DNA from: Deltaproteobacteria bacterium
GTDB taxonomy: Bacteria; Desulfobacterota; Desulfobulbia; Desulfobulbales; Desulfobulbaceae
Direction: 5' to 3'
Length of the DNA stretch: 6,501 bases
NCBI GenBank assembly: GCA_024277485.1
Contig: JAJRVA010000197.1
Coordinates: 1 to 6,501, forward strand
Part shown: piece by piece, positions 1-5,010 of the stretch
Position numbering within the stretch: position 1 is the first letter of the stretch
Layout: the number at the start of each line of letters is the position of its first letter
The notes under the pieces: generated by a model
Seen by the model: only the letters and a program-made list of their open reading frames with translations
What the model was told of the DNA's origin: nothing
The model's database searches: none
Translations under genes and position numbers: made by a program

Positions 1-2
1 TG

Positions 3-977
3 CTGTCCATGGAAATAGAGTTCAGCCGGGTCTGTAATTTTCGTTGTTCGTACTGTTACGTTGCCGACAAAAGTGAATGTAAGAACGAGCTTTCCCGGTC
101 GGAAATCAGGGATGTCATCCTGCAGGCAAAGGCCCTGGGCGCCCGCAAGATAATTATCCTGGGCGGTGAACCCAGCATTTATCCGCACCTTGTGGAGATG
201 CTGGGTTTTCTGGGCAGCGAAGGCCTTGAGGTTGAAATGTTTACCAACGGCACCGGCATTGATGACGATCTTGCCGCCGTGCTTGCCCGGGAGCGGGTCA
301 GGGTTGTCCTGAAAATGAATTCCCGCGACGAGGAACTCCAGGACCGTCTGGCCGGAAAAAAAGGCGCGTTTCAGATAATCAGGAGGGCGCTTTCCACCCT
401 GCAGAGGGCCGGGTATCCTTCAAAAGAGCTGTTTCTTGCCGTCAGTACCGTGATCTGCAAACAGAATATCGGGGAACTGCCGGCAATGTGGCGGTGGTTG
501 CGCCGGGAGGACATTGAACCCTATTTTGAAATTATCACTCCCCAGGCAAACGCCATTGAGAACGCGTGGCTGACAGTTGATTCGGCAGCCTTAAAAGAGC
601 TGTTTGCGCAGCTGTCCGCCGTGGATATGGAGGAATTCGGCCGCCGCTGGGAGCCGCAGCCGCCCCTGGTGGGCAATAAATGCATGCGGCACCAGGTCTC
701 CTGCGTGGTAACCGCCACCGGTGATGTCATGCCCTGCGTGGGGGTCACCATTCCCCTGGATAATATCCGCAATGCTCCTCTTGCTGATATCCTGAAAAAC
801 AGCGAGGTGGTCAACAACCTCAAAAACTACCGCGAGATGATAAAAGGCGAGTGCCGCAGCTGCGAAAAAGCCGACGAGTGTTACGGCTGCAGGGGAGCTG
901 CCTACCAGATCACCGGGGATTACCTGGCCTCGGACCCCACCTGCTGGCGTAATGCCAAGTGCGCGAAAACAGACTGA
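3..977 (+). CDS. Radical SAM/SPASM domain protein (probably 5'-partial)
   Basis: Predicted radical S-adenosylmethionine enzyme; substrate not identifiable. Numbering from the ATG at 9, the [4Fe-4S]/SAM motif is C9-x3-C13-x2-C16 (CNFRCSYC), followed by the GGEP SAM-binding motif at 52-55. The C-terminus is a SPASM-type auxiliary cluster domain: C225, C232, a G238-x4-C243 element, then C282-x2-C285-x5-C291-x2-C294 and C312, with the CRGAAY...TGDYLASDP signature of the PqqE/NirJ/AhbC-like group. The first cysteine lies only eight residues after the ATG at 9, and the frame stays open to the window edge (codons CTG, TCC before it). Family members usually have more residues there, so I extend the feature to position 3 and treat it as truncated by the window. 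No strong Shine-Dalgarno is visible before the ATG. The next gene is a regulator 388 bp away, so it is probably not co-transcribed. The superfamily is firm; the reaction is unknown. Confidence 0.9.
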   Translation: MSMEIEFSRVCNFRCSYCYVADKSECKNELSRSEIRDVILQAKALGARKIIILGGEPSIYPHLVEMLGFLGSEGLEVEMFTNGTGIDDDLAAVLARERVRVVLKMNSRDEELQDRLAGKKGAFQIIRRALSTLQRAGYPSKELFLAVSTVICKQNIGELPAMWRWLRREDIEPYFEIITPQANAIENAWLTVDSAALKELFAQLSAVDMEEFGRRWEPQPPLVGNKCMRHQVSCVVTATGDVMPCVGVTIPLDNIRNAPLADILKNSEVVNNLKNYREMIKGECRSCEKADECYGCRGAAYQITGDYLASDPTCWRNAKCAKTD

Positions 978-1060
978 CAGCATCATTTTTTCCGGGTCAA
1001 CCCGGCCACAATATCCCCGCTGTCCACCGGGGAGGTCCCTGCATGTCAATGTGAGTTAAA

Positions 1061-1101
1061 AAGGCAATATCCAGTCACTTTCGATATCCGGATATTGCCT
1101 T
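1061..1101. repeat. Perfect 12-bp inverted repeat (hairpin)
   Basis: AAGGCAATATCC (1061-1072) and GGATATTGCCTT (1090-1101) are perfect reverse complements separated by 17 nt. The right part also contains a self-complementary 12-mer, ATATCCGGATAT (1084-1095), giving an alternative fold. On the + strand no T-run follows. On the - strand the stem is followed by a short T-run (A-run 1058-1062 on +), which would suit a weak terminator for leftward transcription, although no leftward gene is seen. It could equally be an operator. Confidence 0.55.
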
Positions 1102-1155
1102 GGGAGAGGGGGCTGTGTTTCGAGATCTTCAAGTTTGAAACTCGTGAGAAGACCA

Positions 1156-1263
1156 ATGACCAATTCTGTAAAGGCAATGTTTGTGCCAGCATGGTGCTGT
1201 TGCCTCCTGTTTCCGCAACTGTCTGTTATAATTGTTCTTCTCGTTTTTCGATCAGGATCATAA
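1156..1263 (+). other. Possible 35-codon hydrophobic small ORF (doubtful)
   Basis: ATG at 1156 opens a 35-codon frame ending in TAA at 1261-1263. The predicted peptide has a WCCC cluster at residues 13-16 and a hydrophobic run from about 17 to 31 that could span a membrane. A weak purine-rich stretch, GAGAAG (1146-1151), lies 4 nt before the ATG, which is rather close. Against a real gene: the consensus extended -10 box at 1224-1232 lies inside it, and an ORF of this length is expected by chance in a 388-bp gap. Recorded only because of its position beside a SPASM enzyme and its cysteine cluster. Confidence 0.15.
1224..1232 (+). promoter_or_regulatory. Extended -10 promoter for the regulator gene
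   Basis: TGTTATAAT is a perfect match to the extended -10 consensus (TGn followed by TATAAT, hexamer 1227-1232). The region 17 bp upstream has no good -35 hexamer; TTGCCT at 1200-1205 is too far away (21 bp). Extended -10 promoters commonly work without a strong -35. Transcription would start near 1239 and give a leader of about 125 nt before the GTG start at 1366. Confidence 0.5.
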
Positions 1264-1271
1264 CTGCAAAC

Positions 1272-1336
1272 TGTTAACCCTGTTGCGTTTACATTCTGTT
1301 AATCGCGTGGTAGTTTGTTAACGGTTTTTTGTTGCG
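1272..1336. repeat. Cluster of TGTTAA(C/T) and TGTTGCG repeats in the regulator leader
   Basis: TGTTAAC occurs at 1272-1278 and 1316-1322, with a further TGTTAAT at 1297-1303. TGTTGCG occurs at 1281-1287 and 1330-1336, so the order TGTTAAC then TGTTGCG is seen twice. The block lies between the predicted transcription start and the start codon. TTGTTAA resembles a half-site of Rex-type redox repressor operators, but no full palindrome is present. A binding-site cluster is possible; chance repetition in AT-richer leader DNA is also possible. Confidence 0.3.
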
Positions 1337-1351
1337 GCACAACCTATCTGC

Positions 1352-1357
1352 AGGAGG
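1352..1357 (+). promoter_or_regulatory. Ribosome binding site deciding the GTG start of the regulator
   Basis: AGGAGG, a full consensus Shine-Dalgarno, lies 8 nt before GTG 1366. The in-frame TTG at 1315 has no such site, and the ATG at 1375 would be 17 nt away, so GTG 1366 is the best start. Confidence 0.8.
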
Positions 1358-1365
1358 ACTACGCG

Positions 1366-2766
1366 GTGCAAAAGATGGATAAAGGCTTCTGGAAAAACGT
1401 CATTGAAACCATGCGGGAAGGTCTCATGGTTGTTGATCCTGACGGTCATATCATCTTTGCCAACACAACCCTTGCAGACATGATGGGGTACTCAAGTGAA
1501 GAGCTGCGGGGAAGAAGCTGTGAGCTTTTCCAGTGCGACCGCTGTTTTTCCGCCAGGGAAGACGGTATAAATAAATACTGTGCCCTGTTCCACGAGGAAG
1601 AGGTCTTGAACGTTGTCTGCTTCTTTCGTCGCAAGGACGGTACAAGGGTCCACCTGCTGAAAAATGCCTCGATCATCCGGGACAGGCGGGGCAGGGTCAT
1701 CGGCGGGGTGGAGACCCTGATCGACCTCAGCCGCATGCAGGACAAGGAGATGCTCATCTCCCGTCTCCGGAAGCAGCTCCATTACCGGGAAGGGTTCCAG
1801 GGAATTGTCGGCAGTTCCGAGGCGATGCGGAAGGTTTTTGATCTGTCCCGGAGTGCGGCCCAGTCAGATGCCTCGCTTATCATCTACGGTGAGTCAGGCA
1901 CGGGCAAGGAAATCCTGGCAAGCGCGATTCACCGGCTCAGCCGGCGCAGAGATGGCCCTTTTATCAAGGTGAACTGCGCATCTTTGAACGAGAATCTCCT
2001 GGAGAGCGAGCTGTTCGGCCATGTCAAGGGAGCCTTTACAGGCGCGGATTACAACCGTGTCGGCCGGTTTGAGGCTGCCAGCGGCGGCAGCATGTTCCTT
2101 GATGAAATCGGCGACCTCCCCCTGGCCACGCAGACCAGGCTTCTCCGCGTTCTGCAGGAAAAAGAAATCGAGAGAGTGGGCGACCACCGTCCGGTCAAAA
2201 TCGACGTGCGAATCATTGCCGCAACGCATAAGGACCTGCCCCGACTGATTGACAGGGGGCTTTTCCGGGAGGACCTCTATTACAGGATCGGGGTCATTCC
2301 CGTTGAAATTCCGCCGCTCAGGGACAGGTCGTCAGACATTGTCCTGCTGGTGGAGCATTATATTCAACAGATCCGGGAAAGGACCCGAAAACCTATCGAG
2401 GGCATGTCGGAAAGCGGGCTGGACCTGCTTCTGCGATACTCCTGGCCGGGCAATATCAGGGAGCTGATAAATGTCATCGAATATGCCTTTGTCCTCTGCC
2501 CCGCAGGAATGATAGAGCCGGAGCATCTCCCCGTGAGCCTGCGTCAGGCAGGGCCGGGATTTTCAGGGGTGCACCGGTACGGTTCCGGTGCGTACATGGA
2601 CACCAGGAAGCAGCGCCTGATAACAGCCCTTGAAAAGACCGGCGGCAACCAGTCAAAAGCCGCGAAAATACTGGGCGTGAGCAGGGTTACGGTCTGGAAG
2701 TGGATAAAGAAATACAACATCCGTCTGCAGGCCAGGGTCAAAACCGGTTCCGGCAGAAAAACATGA
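1366..2766 (+). CDS. Sigma-54-dependent regulator with cysteine-bearing PAS sensor domain
   Basis: Predicted bacterial enhancer-binding protein, 466 residues from the GTG at 1366. The domain order is PAS (about 8-125), a short helical linker (about 123-143), AAA+ ATPase (about 146-375) and a C-terminal Fis-type helix-turn-helix (about 420-451). The AAA+ domain is complete: Walker A GESGTGKE (175-182), the sigma-54-contacting loop GAFTGA (222-227), Walker B FLDE (244-247), FREDLYYRI (300-308) and WPGNIREL (360-367). With GAFTGA intact it should remodel sigma-54 RNA polymerase. There is no receiver domain, so the input is the PAS. It carries C52, C57, C60, C72 and C85; C57-x2-C60-x11-C72 matches the spacing of the first three cluster ligands in the oxygen sensor NreB. 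An [4Fe-4S] or other redox role is therefore plausible but inferred. Its own promoter and terminator suggest a single-gene unit. It is immediately upstream of the cytochrome bd operon, but no canonical -24/-12 site is visible there. Confidence 0.93.
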   Translation: MQKMDKGFWKNVIETMREGLMVVDPDGHIIFANTTLADMMGYSSEELRGRSCELFQCDRCFSAREDGINKYCALFHEEEVLNVVCFFRRKDGTRVHLLKNASIIRDRRGRVIGGVETLIDLSRMQDKEMLISRLRKQLHYREGFQGIVGSSEAMRKVFDLSRSAAQSDASLIIYGESGTGKEILASAIHRLSRRRDGPFIKVNCASLNENLLESELFGHVKGAFTGADYNRVGRFEAASGGSMFLDEIGDLPLATQTRLLRVLQEKEIERVGDHRPVKIDVRIIAATHKDLPRLIDRGLFREDLYYRIGVIPVEIPPLRDRSSDIVLLVEHYIQQIRERTRKPIEGMSESGLDLLLRYSWPGNIRELINVIEYAFVLCPAGMIEPEHLPVSLRQAGPGFSGVHRYGSGAYMDTRKQRLITALEKTGGNQSKAAKILGVSRVTVWKWIKKYNIRLQARVKTGSGRKT

Positions 2767-2771
2767 GGCCT

Positions 2772-2804
2772 GCCTGAACCGGTTCGGCTGTTTTGTTTTT
2801 TTTT
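2772..2804 (+). terminator. Intrinsic terminator after the regulator
   Basis: Starting 5 nt after the stop codon, GCC (2772-2774) and GAA (2776-2778) pair with TTC (2783-2785) and GGC (2786-2788) around a CCGG loop, with one bulged T. A T-rich tract follows at 2791-2804, interrupted by one G. The palindrome GAACCGGTTC could also pair with the similar AACCGGTTC around 2742-2750 at the end of the gene. It separates the regulator from the cyd operon. Confidence 0.65.
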
Positions 2805-2911
2805 GAACTTGCACGGTCTGCTGCGCCCTTCTTCTAAAGTGCACGGTGGTTTTCGATCTTGGTCATGGATCCTGCCCGGGACAGAGAGTGAAAAAGAAAT
2901 TTTGATTTTTC

Positions 2912-2940
2912 TTGACCAAAAAGTTTCTTCTCAATAAAGA
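2912..2940 (+). promoter_or_regulatory. Candidate sigma-70-type promoter for the cyd operon
   Basis: TTGACC (2912-2917, 5/6 to the -35 consensus) is followed after 17 bp by TAAAGA (2935-2940, 3/6 to the -10 consensus). A perfect inverted repeat, TTCTCA-N7-TGAGAA (2928-2946), lies over the -10 region and could be an operator. Transcription would start near 2947, about 90 nt before the DUF4492 gene. The -35 and spacing are good; the -10 is weak, as expected of an activated or regulated promoter. Confidence 0.4.
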
Positions 2941-2946
2941 TGAGAA
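2928..2946. promoter_or_regulatory. Inverted repeat over the cyd -10 region (possible operator)
   Basis: TTCTCA (2928-2933) and TGAGAA (2941-2946) are perfect reverse complements with a 7-nt spacer that contains the putative -10 hexamer. I do not recognise it as an FNR, Rex or HcpR consensus. Its position suits a repressor that blocks polymerase; this is inference. Confidence 0.3.
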
Positions 2947-3025
2947 ACAGTACTCAGTGTAACGTAACATCTGACCAGCTCATTCAGGAAAATGTTTGTA
3001 TTCCGGTACTCCGGCAAACTGCAAC

Positions 3026-3034
3026 AGGGGAAGG
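3026..3034 (+). promoter_or_regulatory. Ribosome binding site deciding the DUF4492 start
   Basis: AGGGGAAGG lies just before ATG 3037. The in-frame upstream ATG at 2992 has AGGA only 2 nt away, too close to function well, and would add 15 residues unlike the family. The ATG at 3067 lacks a comparable site. Confidence 0.65.
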
Positions 3035-3036
3035 TC

Positions 3037-3300
3037 ATGGAACAGACAACCGCACCCGGGCCGAACATGGTGCTTCGCATCTGCAGGTTTTATCGTAACG
3101 GCTTTCGCCGCATGACCCTGGGCCGCACCCTGTGGAAGATCATTATCATCAAGCTGATCATTATCTTTGCAGTCCTGAAATTCTTTTTCTTTCCGGATTT
3201 TCTTGCTACCAACTTCACAACTGACAGGGAACGGGGCAGCTATGTGCTTGAGCAGATTACCCGCCCGGTCCGTGGCAATGACGCCATACCTGGGAGGTAG
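3037..3300 (+). CDS. DUF4492 small membrane protein of the cyd operon
   Basis: An 87-residue protein that I recognise as DUF4492, a short family that commonly precedes cydAB in Bacteroidetes and Campylobacterota. The family signature is in the middle: an aromatic/basic helix FYRNGFRRMTLGRTLWK (about 18-34), then one very hydrophobic membrane segment (about 35-53) ending in KFFFFPDFL (48-56). The N-terminal 10 residues and the C-terminal 30 are polar and variable. Topology is probably cytoplasmic N-terminus (positive-inside rule, R/K-rich 14-34), one helix, and an exposed tail. It ends 5 nt before cydA, whose Shine-Dalgarno GGAGG (3293-3297) overlaps its last codons, so the two are almost certainly co-transcribed and translationally linked. 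A role as an accessory or assembly subunit of cytochrome bd is inferred from constant linkage; biochemical function is unknown to me. Confidence 0.87.
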   Translation: MEQTTAPGPNMVLRICRFYRNGFRRMTLGRTLWKIIIIKLIIIFAVLKFFFFPDFLATNFTTDRERGSYVLEQITRPVRGNDAIPGR

Positions 3301-3305
3301 AGGTT

Positions 3306-4841
3306 ATGGTCGAAAATTTTGACCTGACAATGGTCAACTGGGCCCGGGCCCAGTTCGCCCTGACGGCGATGTACCACTGGATCTTTGTGCCGCTGACGCT
3401 GGGGCTCTCCTGGCTGATTGCCTTTTTCCATACTATCTACGTGAAGACAGGAGATGAGGAGTGGAAGCGGCTCACCAGGTTCTGGATGAAACTCTTTGGC
3501 ATCAACTTTGCCATCGGTGTGGCAACCGGTATTATCCTGGAGTTTGAGTTCGGGACCAACTGGTCCAACTATTCCTGGATGGTGGGCGACATCTTCGGCG
3601 CTCCGCTGGCCATTGAGGGAATCTTCGCTTTCTTTCTTGAGGCCACCTTTTTCGCGGTCATGTTTTTCGGCTGGGACCGGGTCTCAAAACGGTTTCACCT
3701 CTTCTCCACCTGGATGGTCGCGGTGGGCTCCAACCTGTCCGCTGTCTGGATCCTGGTTGCCAATGCCTGGATGCAGCTCCCCGTGGGCCAGGAGTTCAAC
3801 CCGGATACGGCCCGCTTTGAGATGCAGAATTTTTTTGAGGTGGTTTTCTCACCCGTGGCAGTAACAAAATTTACCCATACCACAAGTTCATCCATGCTGC
3901 TGGCATCACTTTTCATCATTTCCGTTTCGTCCTGGTTCCTGCTCAAGAAACGGCATGTCCTGATGGCCAGGCGCTCCATTGTCGTTGCAGCGGTATTCGG
4001 GCTTCTTTCATCGGTCTATACAGGCTTTACCGGCGATGAGGCCGCCTTTGAAGCAGCCATGCATCAGCCCATGAAGCTGGCAGCCATCGAGGGATTGTAT
4101 CAGGGAGAAACCAATGCCGGTATTGTCGCTGCCGGGGTGATCAATCCTGCCAAAAAGGTCGGCGATGACCAGGACGGCTTCCTCTTTGAAATCCGTGTTC
4201 CCGGTCTGCTCTCCCTCCTGGCCAACCGGGAATTTGGTTCCTTTGTGCCGGGAATCAACGATCTTGTCTATGGCAATGAGGAGCAGAACATCATGGGAGC
4301 GGCCCGGAAAATCGAGAAGGGCAGGATAGCGGTCCGGCAGCTCGACGCGTATAAAAACGCGCAAAAGGATGGCGCAGAAGATGCCGCTGCTTCGGCCCTC
4401 ACCCTGTTCAGGGAAAATATGGAATACCTGGGCTACGGTTTTCTGGAGAAACCCGAAGAGGCTGTGCCGCCTGTGGCCATCTCGTTTTACAGTTTTCGCA
4501 TCATGGTGATGCTGGGCACTATGTTTCCCCTGGTCTTTGCGGCCTTTCTTTTTTTCACCTGGAAGGACACCCTGGGGGGGAAAAAGTGGCTGCTGGCGCC
4601 GGGAGTTTCCATGTTCTTCCTGGGTATGCTCGCCCAGGAGGCAGGCTGGGTTGTTGCCGAGGTGGGCCGGCAGCCGTGGGCCATCCAGGGACTCCTGCCG
4701 GTTACCGTGGCGCGCTCCAATCTCACAGCCGGAACGGTGCAGACAACCTTTTTCATGTTCCTGGCCCTGTTCACCATCCTGCTGATTGCAGAGATACGAA
4801 TCATGACAAAACAGATCAGCATGGGACCGGAGGAAGATTGA
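3306..4841 (+). CDS. cydA: Cytochrome bd quinol oxidase subunit I
   Basis: Catalytic subunit of the membrane quinol:O2 oxidoreductase, carrying hemes b558, b595 and d; 511 residues. It aligns closely by eye with E. coli CydA. Visible ligands are H24 in LTAMYH (heme b595), H191 in KFTHT and M400 in FRIM (both b558). The acidic pair E104 and E112 in PLAIEG...FLEA is present, as are quinol-site residues K257 and E262 in KLAAIE and the GRQPW signature (454-458). About nine membrane segments are apparent. The distance from KLAAIE to FRIM (143 residues) is nearly that of E. coli (141), so this is a long Q-loop enzyme. The start at 3306 has GGAGG 8 nt upstream. A second GGAGG (4829-4833), 9 nt before the ATG at 4843, lies in the last codons and appears to be the original Shine-Dalgarno of cydB, now separated from it by an inserted palindrome. 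Likely role: respiratory oxygen removal in a microaerobe or anaerobe. Confidence 0.98.
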   Translation: MVENFDLTMVNWARAQFALTAMYHWIFVPLTLGLSWLIAFFHTIYVKTGDEEWKRLTRFWMKLFGINFAIGVATGIILEFEFGTNWSNYSWMVGDIFGAPLAIEGIFAFFLEATFFAVMFFGWDRVSKRFHLFSTWMVAVGSNLSAVWILVANAWMQLPVGQEFNPDTARFEMQNFFEVVFSPVAVTKFTHTTSSSMLLASLFIISVSSWFLLKKRHVLMARRSIVVAAVFGLLSSVYTGFTGDEAAFEAAMHQPMKLAAIEGLYQGETNAGIVAAGVINPAKKVGDDQDGFLFEIRVPGLLSLLANREFGSFVPGINDLVYGNEEQNIMGAARKIEKGRIAVRQLDAYKNAQKDGAEDAAASALTLFRENMEYLGYGFLEKPEEAVPPVAISFYSFRIMVMLGTMFPLVFAAFLFFTWKDTLGGKKWLLAPGVSMFFLGMLAQEAGWVVAEVGRQPWAIQGLLPVTVARSNLTAGTVQTTFFMFLALFTILLIAEIRIMTKQISMGPEED

Positions 4842-4842
4842 C

Positions 4843-4974
4843 ATGATTGGAAGTCGGCACAGGCACCTCATCTTTGCACGGTCACGTTCTGCCGTAGAGA
4901 GGGGCTCTGACAACAGAACGTGCCTGCACAAATCTGAGGCACCTGTGCCGACTTCTAAGGTTTCTGGTACATGA
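4843..4974 (+). other. 43-codon ORF through the palindrome, from the ancestral cydB start
   Basis: The ATG at 4843 retains cydB's apparent original Shine-Dalgarno (GGAGG, 4829-4833) and its first two codons (Met-Ile). It then reads openly across the whole palindrome and stops at TGA 4972-4974. The predicted peptide is basic, with six arginines in the first 25 residues, and has no recognisable domain. It is probably a by-product of the insertion. Its translation should keep ribosomes moving toward cydB and could melt the hairpin. Real translation is likely given the ribosome binding site; function is not. Confidence 0.35.
4850..4955. repeat. 106-bp imperfect palindrome (42-bp arms, 22-nt loop)
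   Basis: Left arm 4850-4891 and right arm 4914-4955 are equal-length reverse complements with no gaps, matching at 34 of 42 positions by hand count. The first 14 pairs (from GAAGTCGGCACAGG) and the nine closest to the loop (CACGTTCTG) are perfect. Mismatches are mostly paired doublets (arm positions 15-16, 22-23, 28-29) plus singles at 31 and 33. The 22-nt loop (4892-4913) contains a further AGAG/CTCT mini-stem. As RNA this would be a very stable hairpin between two cistrons and could be an RNase III or stability element; no T-run follows, so it is not a terminator. Confidence 0.85.
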
Positions 4975-5009
4975 AAGCAATGAGCTACATATCCAGTGAT
5001 GAGTTATGA
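4971..5009 (+). other. 12-codon mini-ORF coupling to cydB
   Basis: ATG 4971 overlaps the preceding TGA as ATGA, and the frame ends at TGA 5007-5009, one base before the cydB ATG at 5011 (TGAcATG, the same arrangement as cydA stop/ancestral cydB start). AAGG (4957-4960) is a modest Shine-Dalgarno 10 nt upstream. It could deliver ribosomes for reinitiation at cydB, which has no good site of its own. Too short to call a gene. Confidence 0.25.
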
Positions 5010-5010
5010 C

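Larger units (their letters stand above)
978..1365. other. Long intergenic stretch before the regulator gene
   Basis: A 388-bp interval with no convincing full-size gene. Just after the radical SAM stop are two small GC-rich stems: CCGGG/CCCGG at 992-1005 with a TCAA loop, and CCCCG/CGGGG at 1015-1032. Neither is followed by a T-run on the + strand (the only T-run, 986-991, precedes the first stem), so neither is a convincing + strand terminator. The interval then holds a perfect inverted repeat, a doubtful 35-codon ORF, an extended -10 promoter and a block of TGTTAAC/TGTTGCG repeats, listed separately. A TTCAA-GT-TTGAA dyad lies at 1128-1139. Overall it reads as the regulatory leader of the downstream regulator. 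Confidence 0.6.
2805..3036. other. Leader region of the cytochrome bd operon
   Basis: This non-coding interval holds the candidate cyd promoter. TGCACGGT is directly repeated at 2810-2817 and 2840-2847, exactly 30 bp apart (about three helical turns), as tandem activator sites can be, but an 8-mer repeat at this distance is also expected a few times by chance in a window this size. A GG/GC pair at 2861-2862 and 2874-2875 resembles a sigma-54 site but its spacing is one base too long. Confidence 0.4.

Noticed and set aside
992..1032. Rho-independent terminator after the radical SAM gene
   Set aside because: Two short GC stems are present, but the T-run precedes rather than follows them on the + strand.
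591..1049. 152-codon minus-strand frame over the radical SAM gene
   Set aside because: Shadow of a clear radical SAM/SPASM coding sequence; no recognisable domain, and no support beyond being open.
1095..1277. 60-codon + strand frame starting at TTG
   Set aside because: It starts inside the right arm of the inverted repeat, has no Shine-Dalgarno, crosses the extended -10 promoter and resembles no family.
2861..2875. Sigma-54-like GG/GC pair upstream of DUF4492
   Set aside because: GG at 2861 and GC at 2874 are 13 bp apart rather than the strict 12, and the surrounding bases do not match TGGCAC or TTGC well.
2940..3098. 52-codon + strand ORF in the cyd leader
   Set aside because: It begins at the -10/operator region, lacks a ribosome site and overlaps the DUF4492 gene in another frame.
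4008..4931. 307-codon open frame on the minus strand
   Set aside because: It is antisense to the C-terminal half of cydA, whose family, ligands and ribosome site are unambiguous; its translation is rich in H, R, Q and P with no domain, and it also runs through the palindrome.
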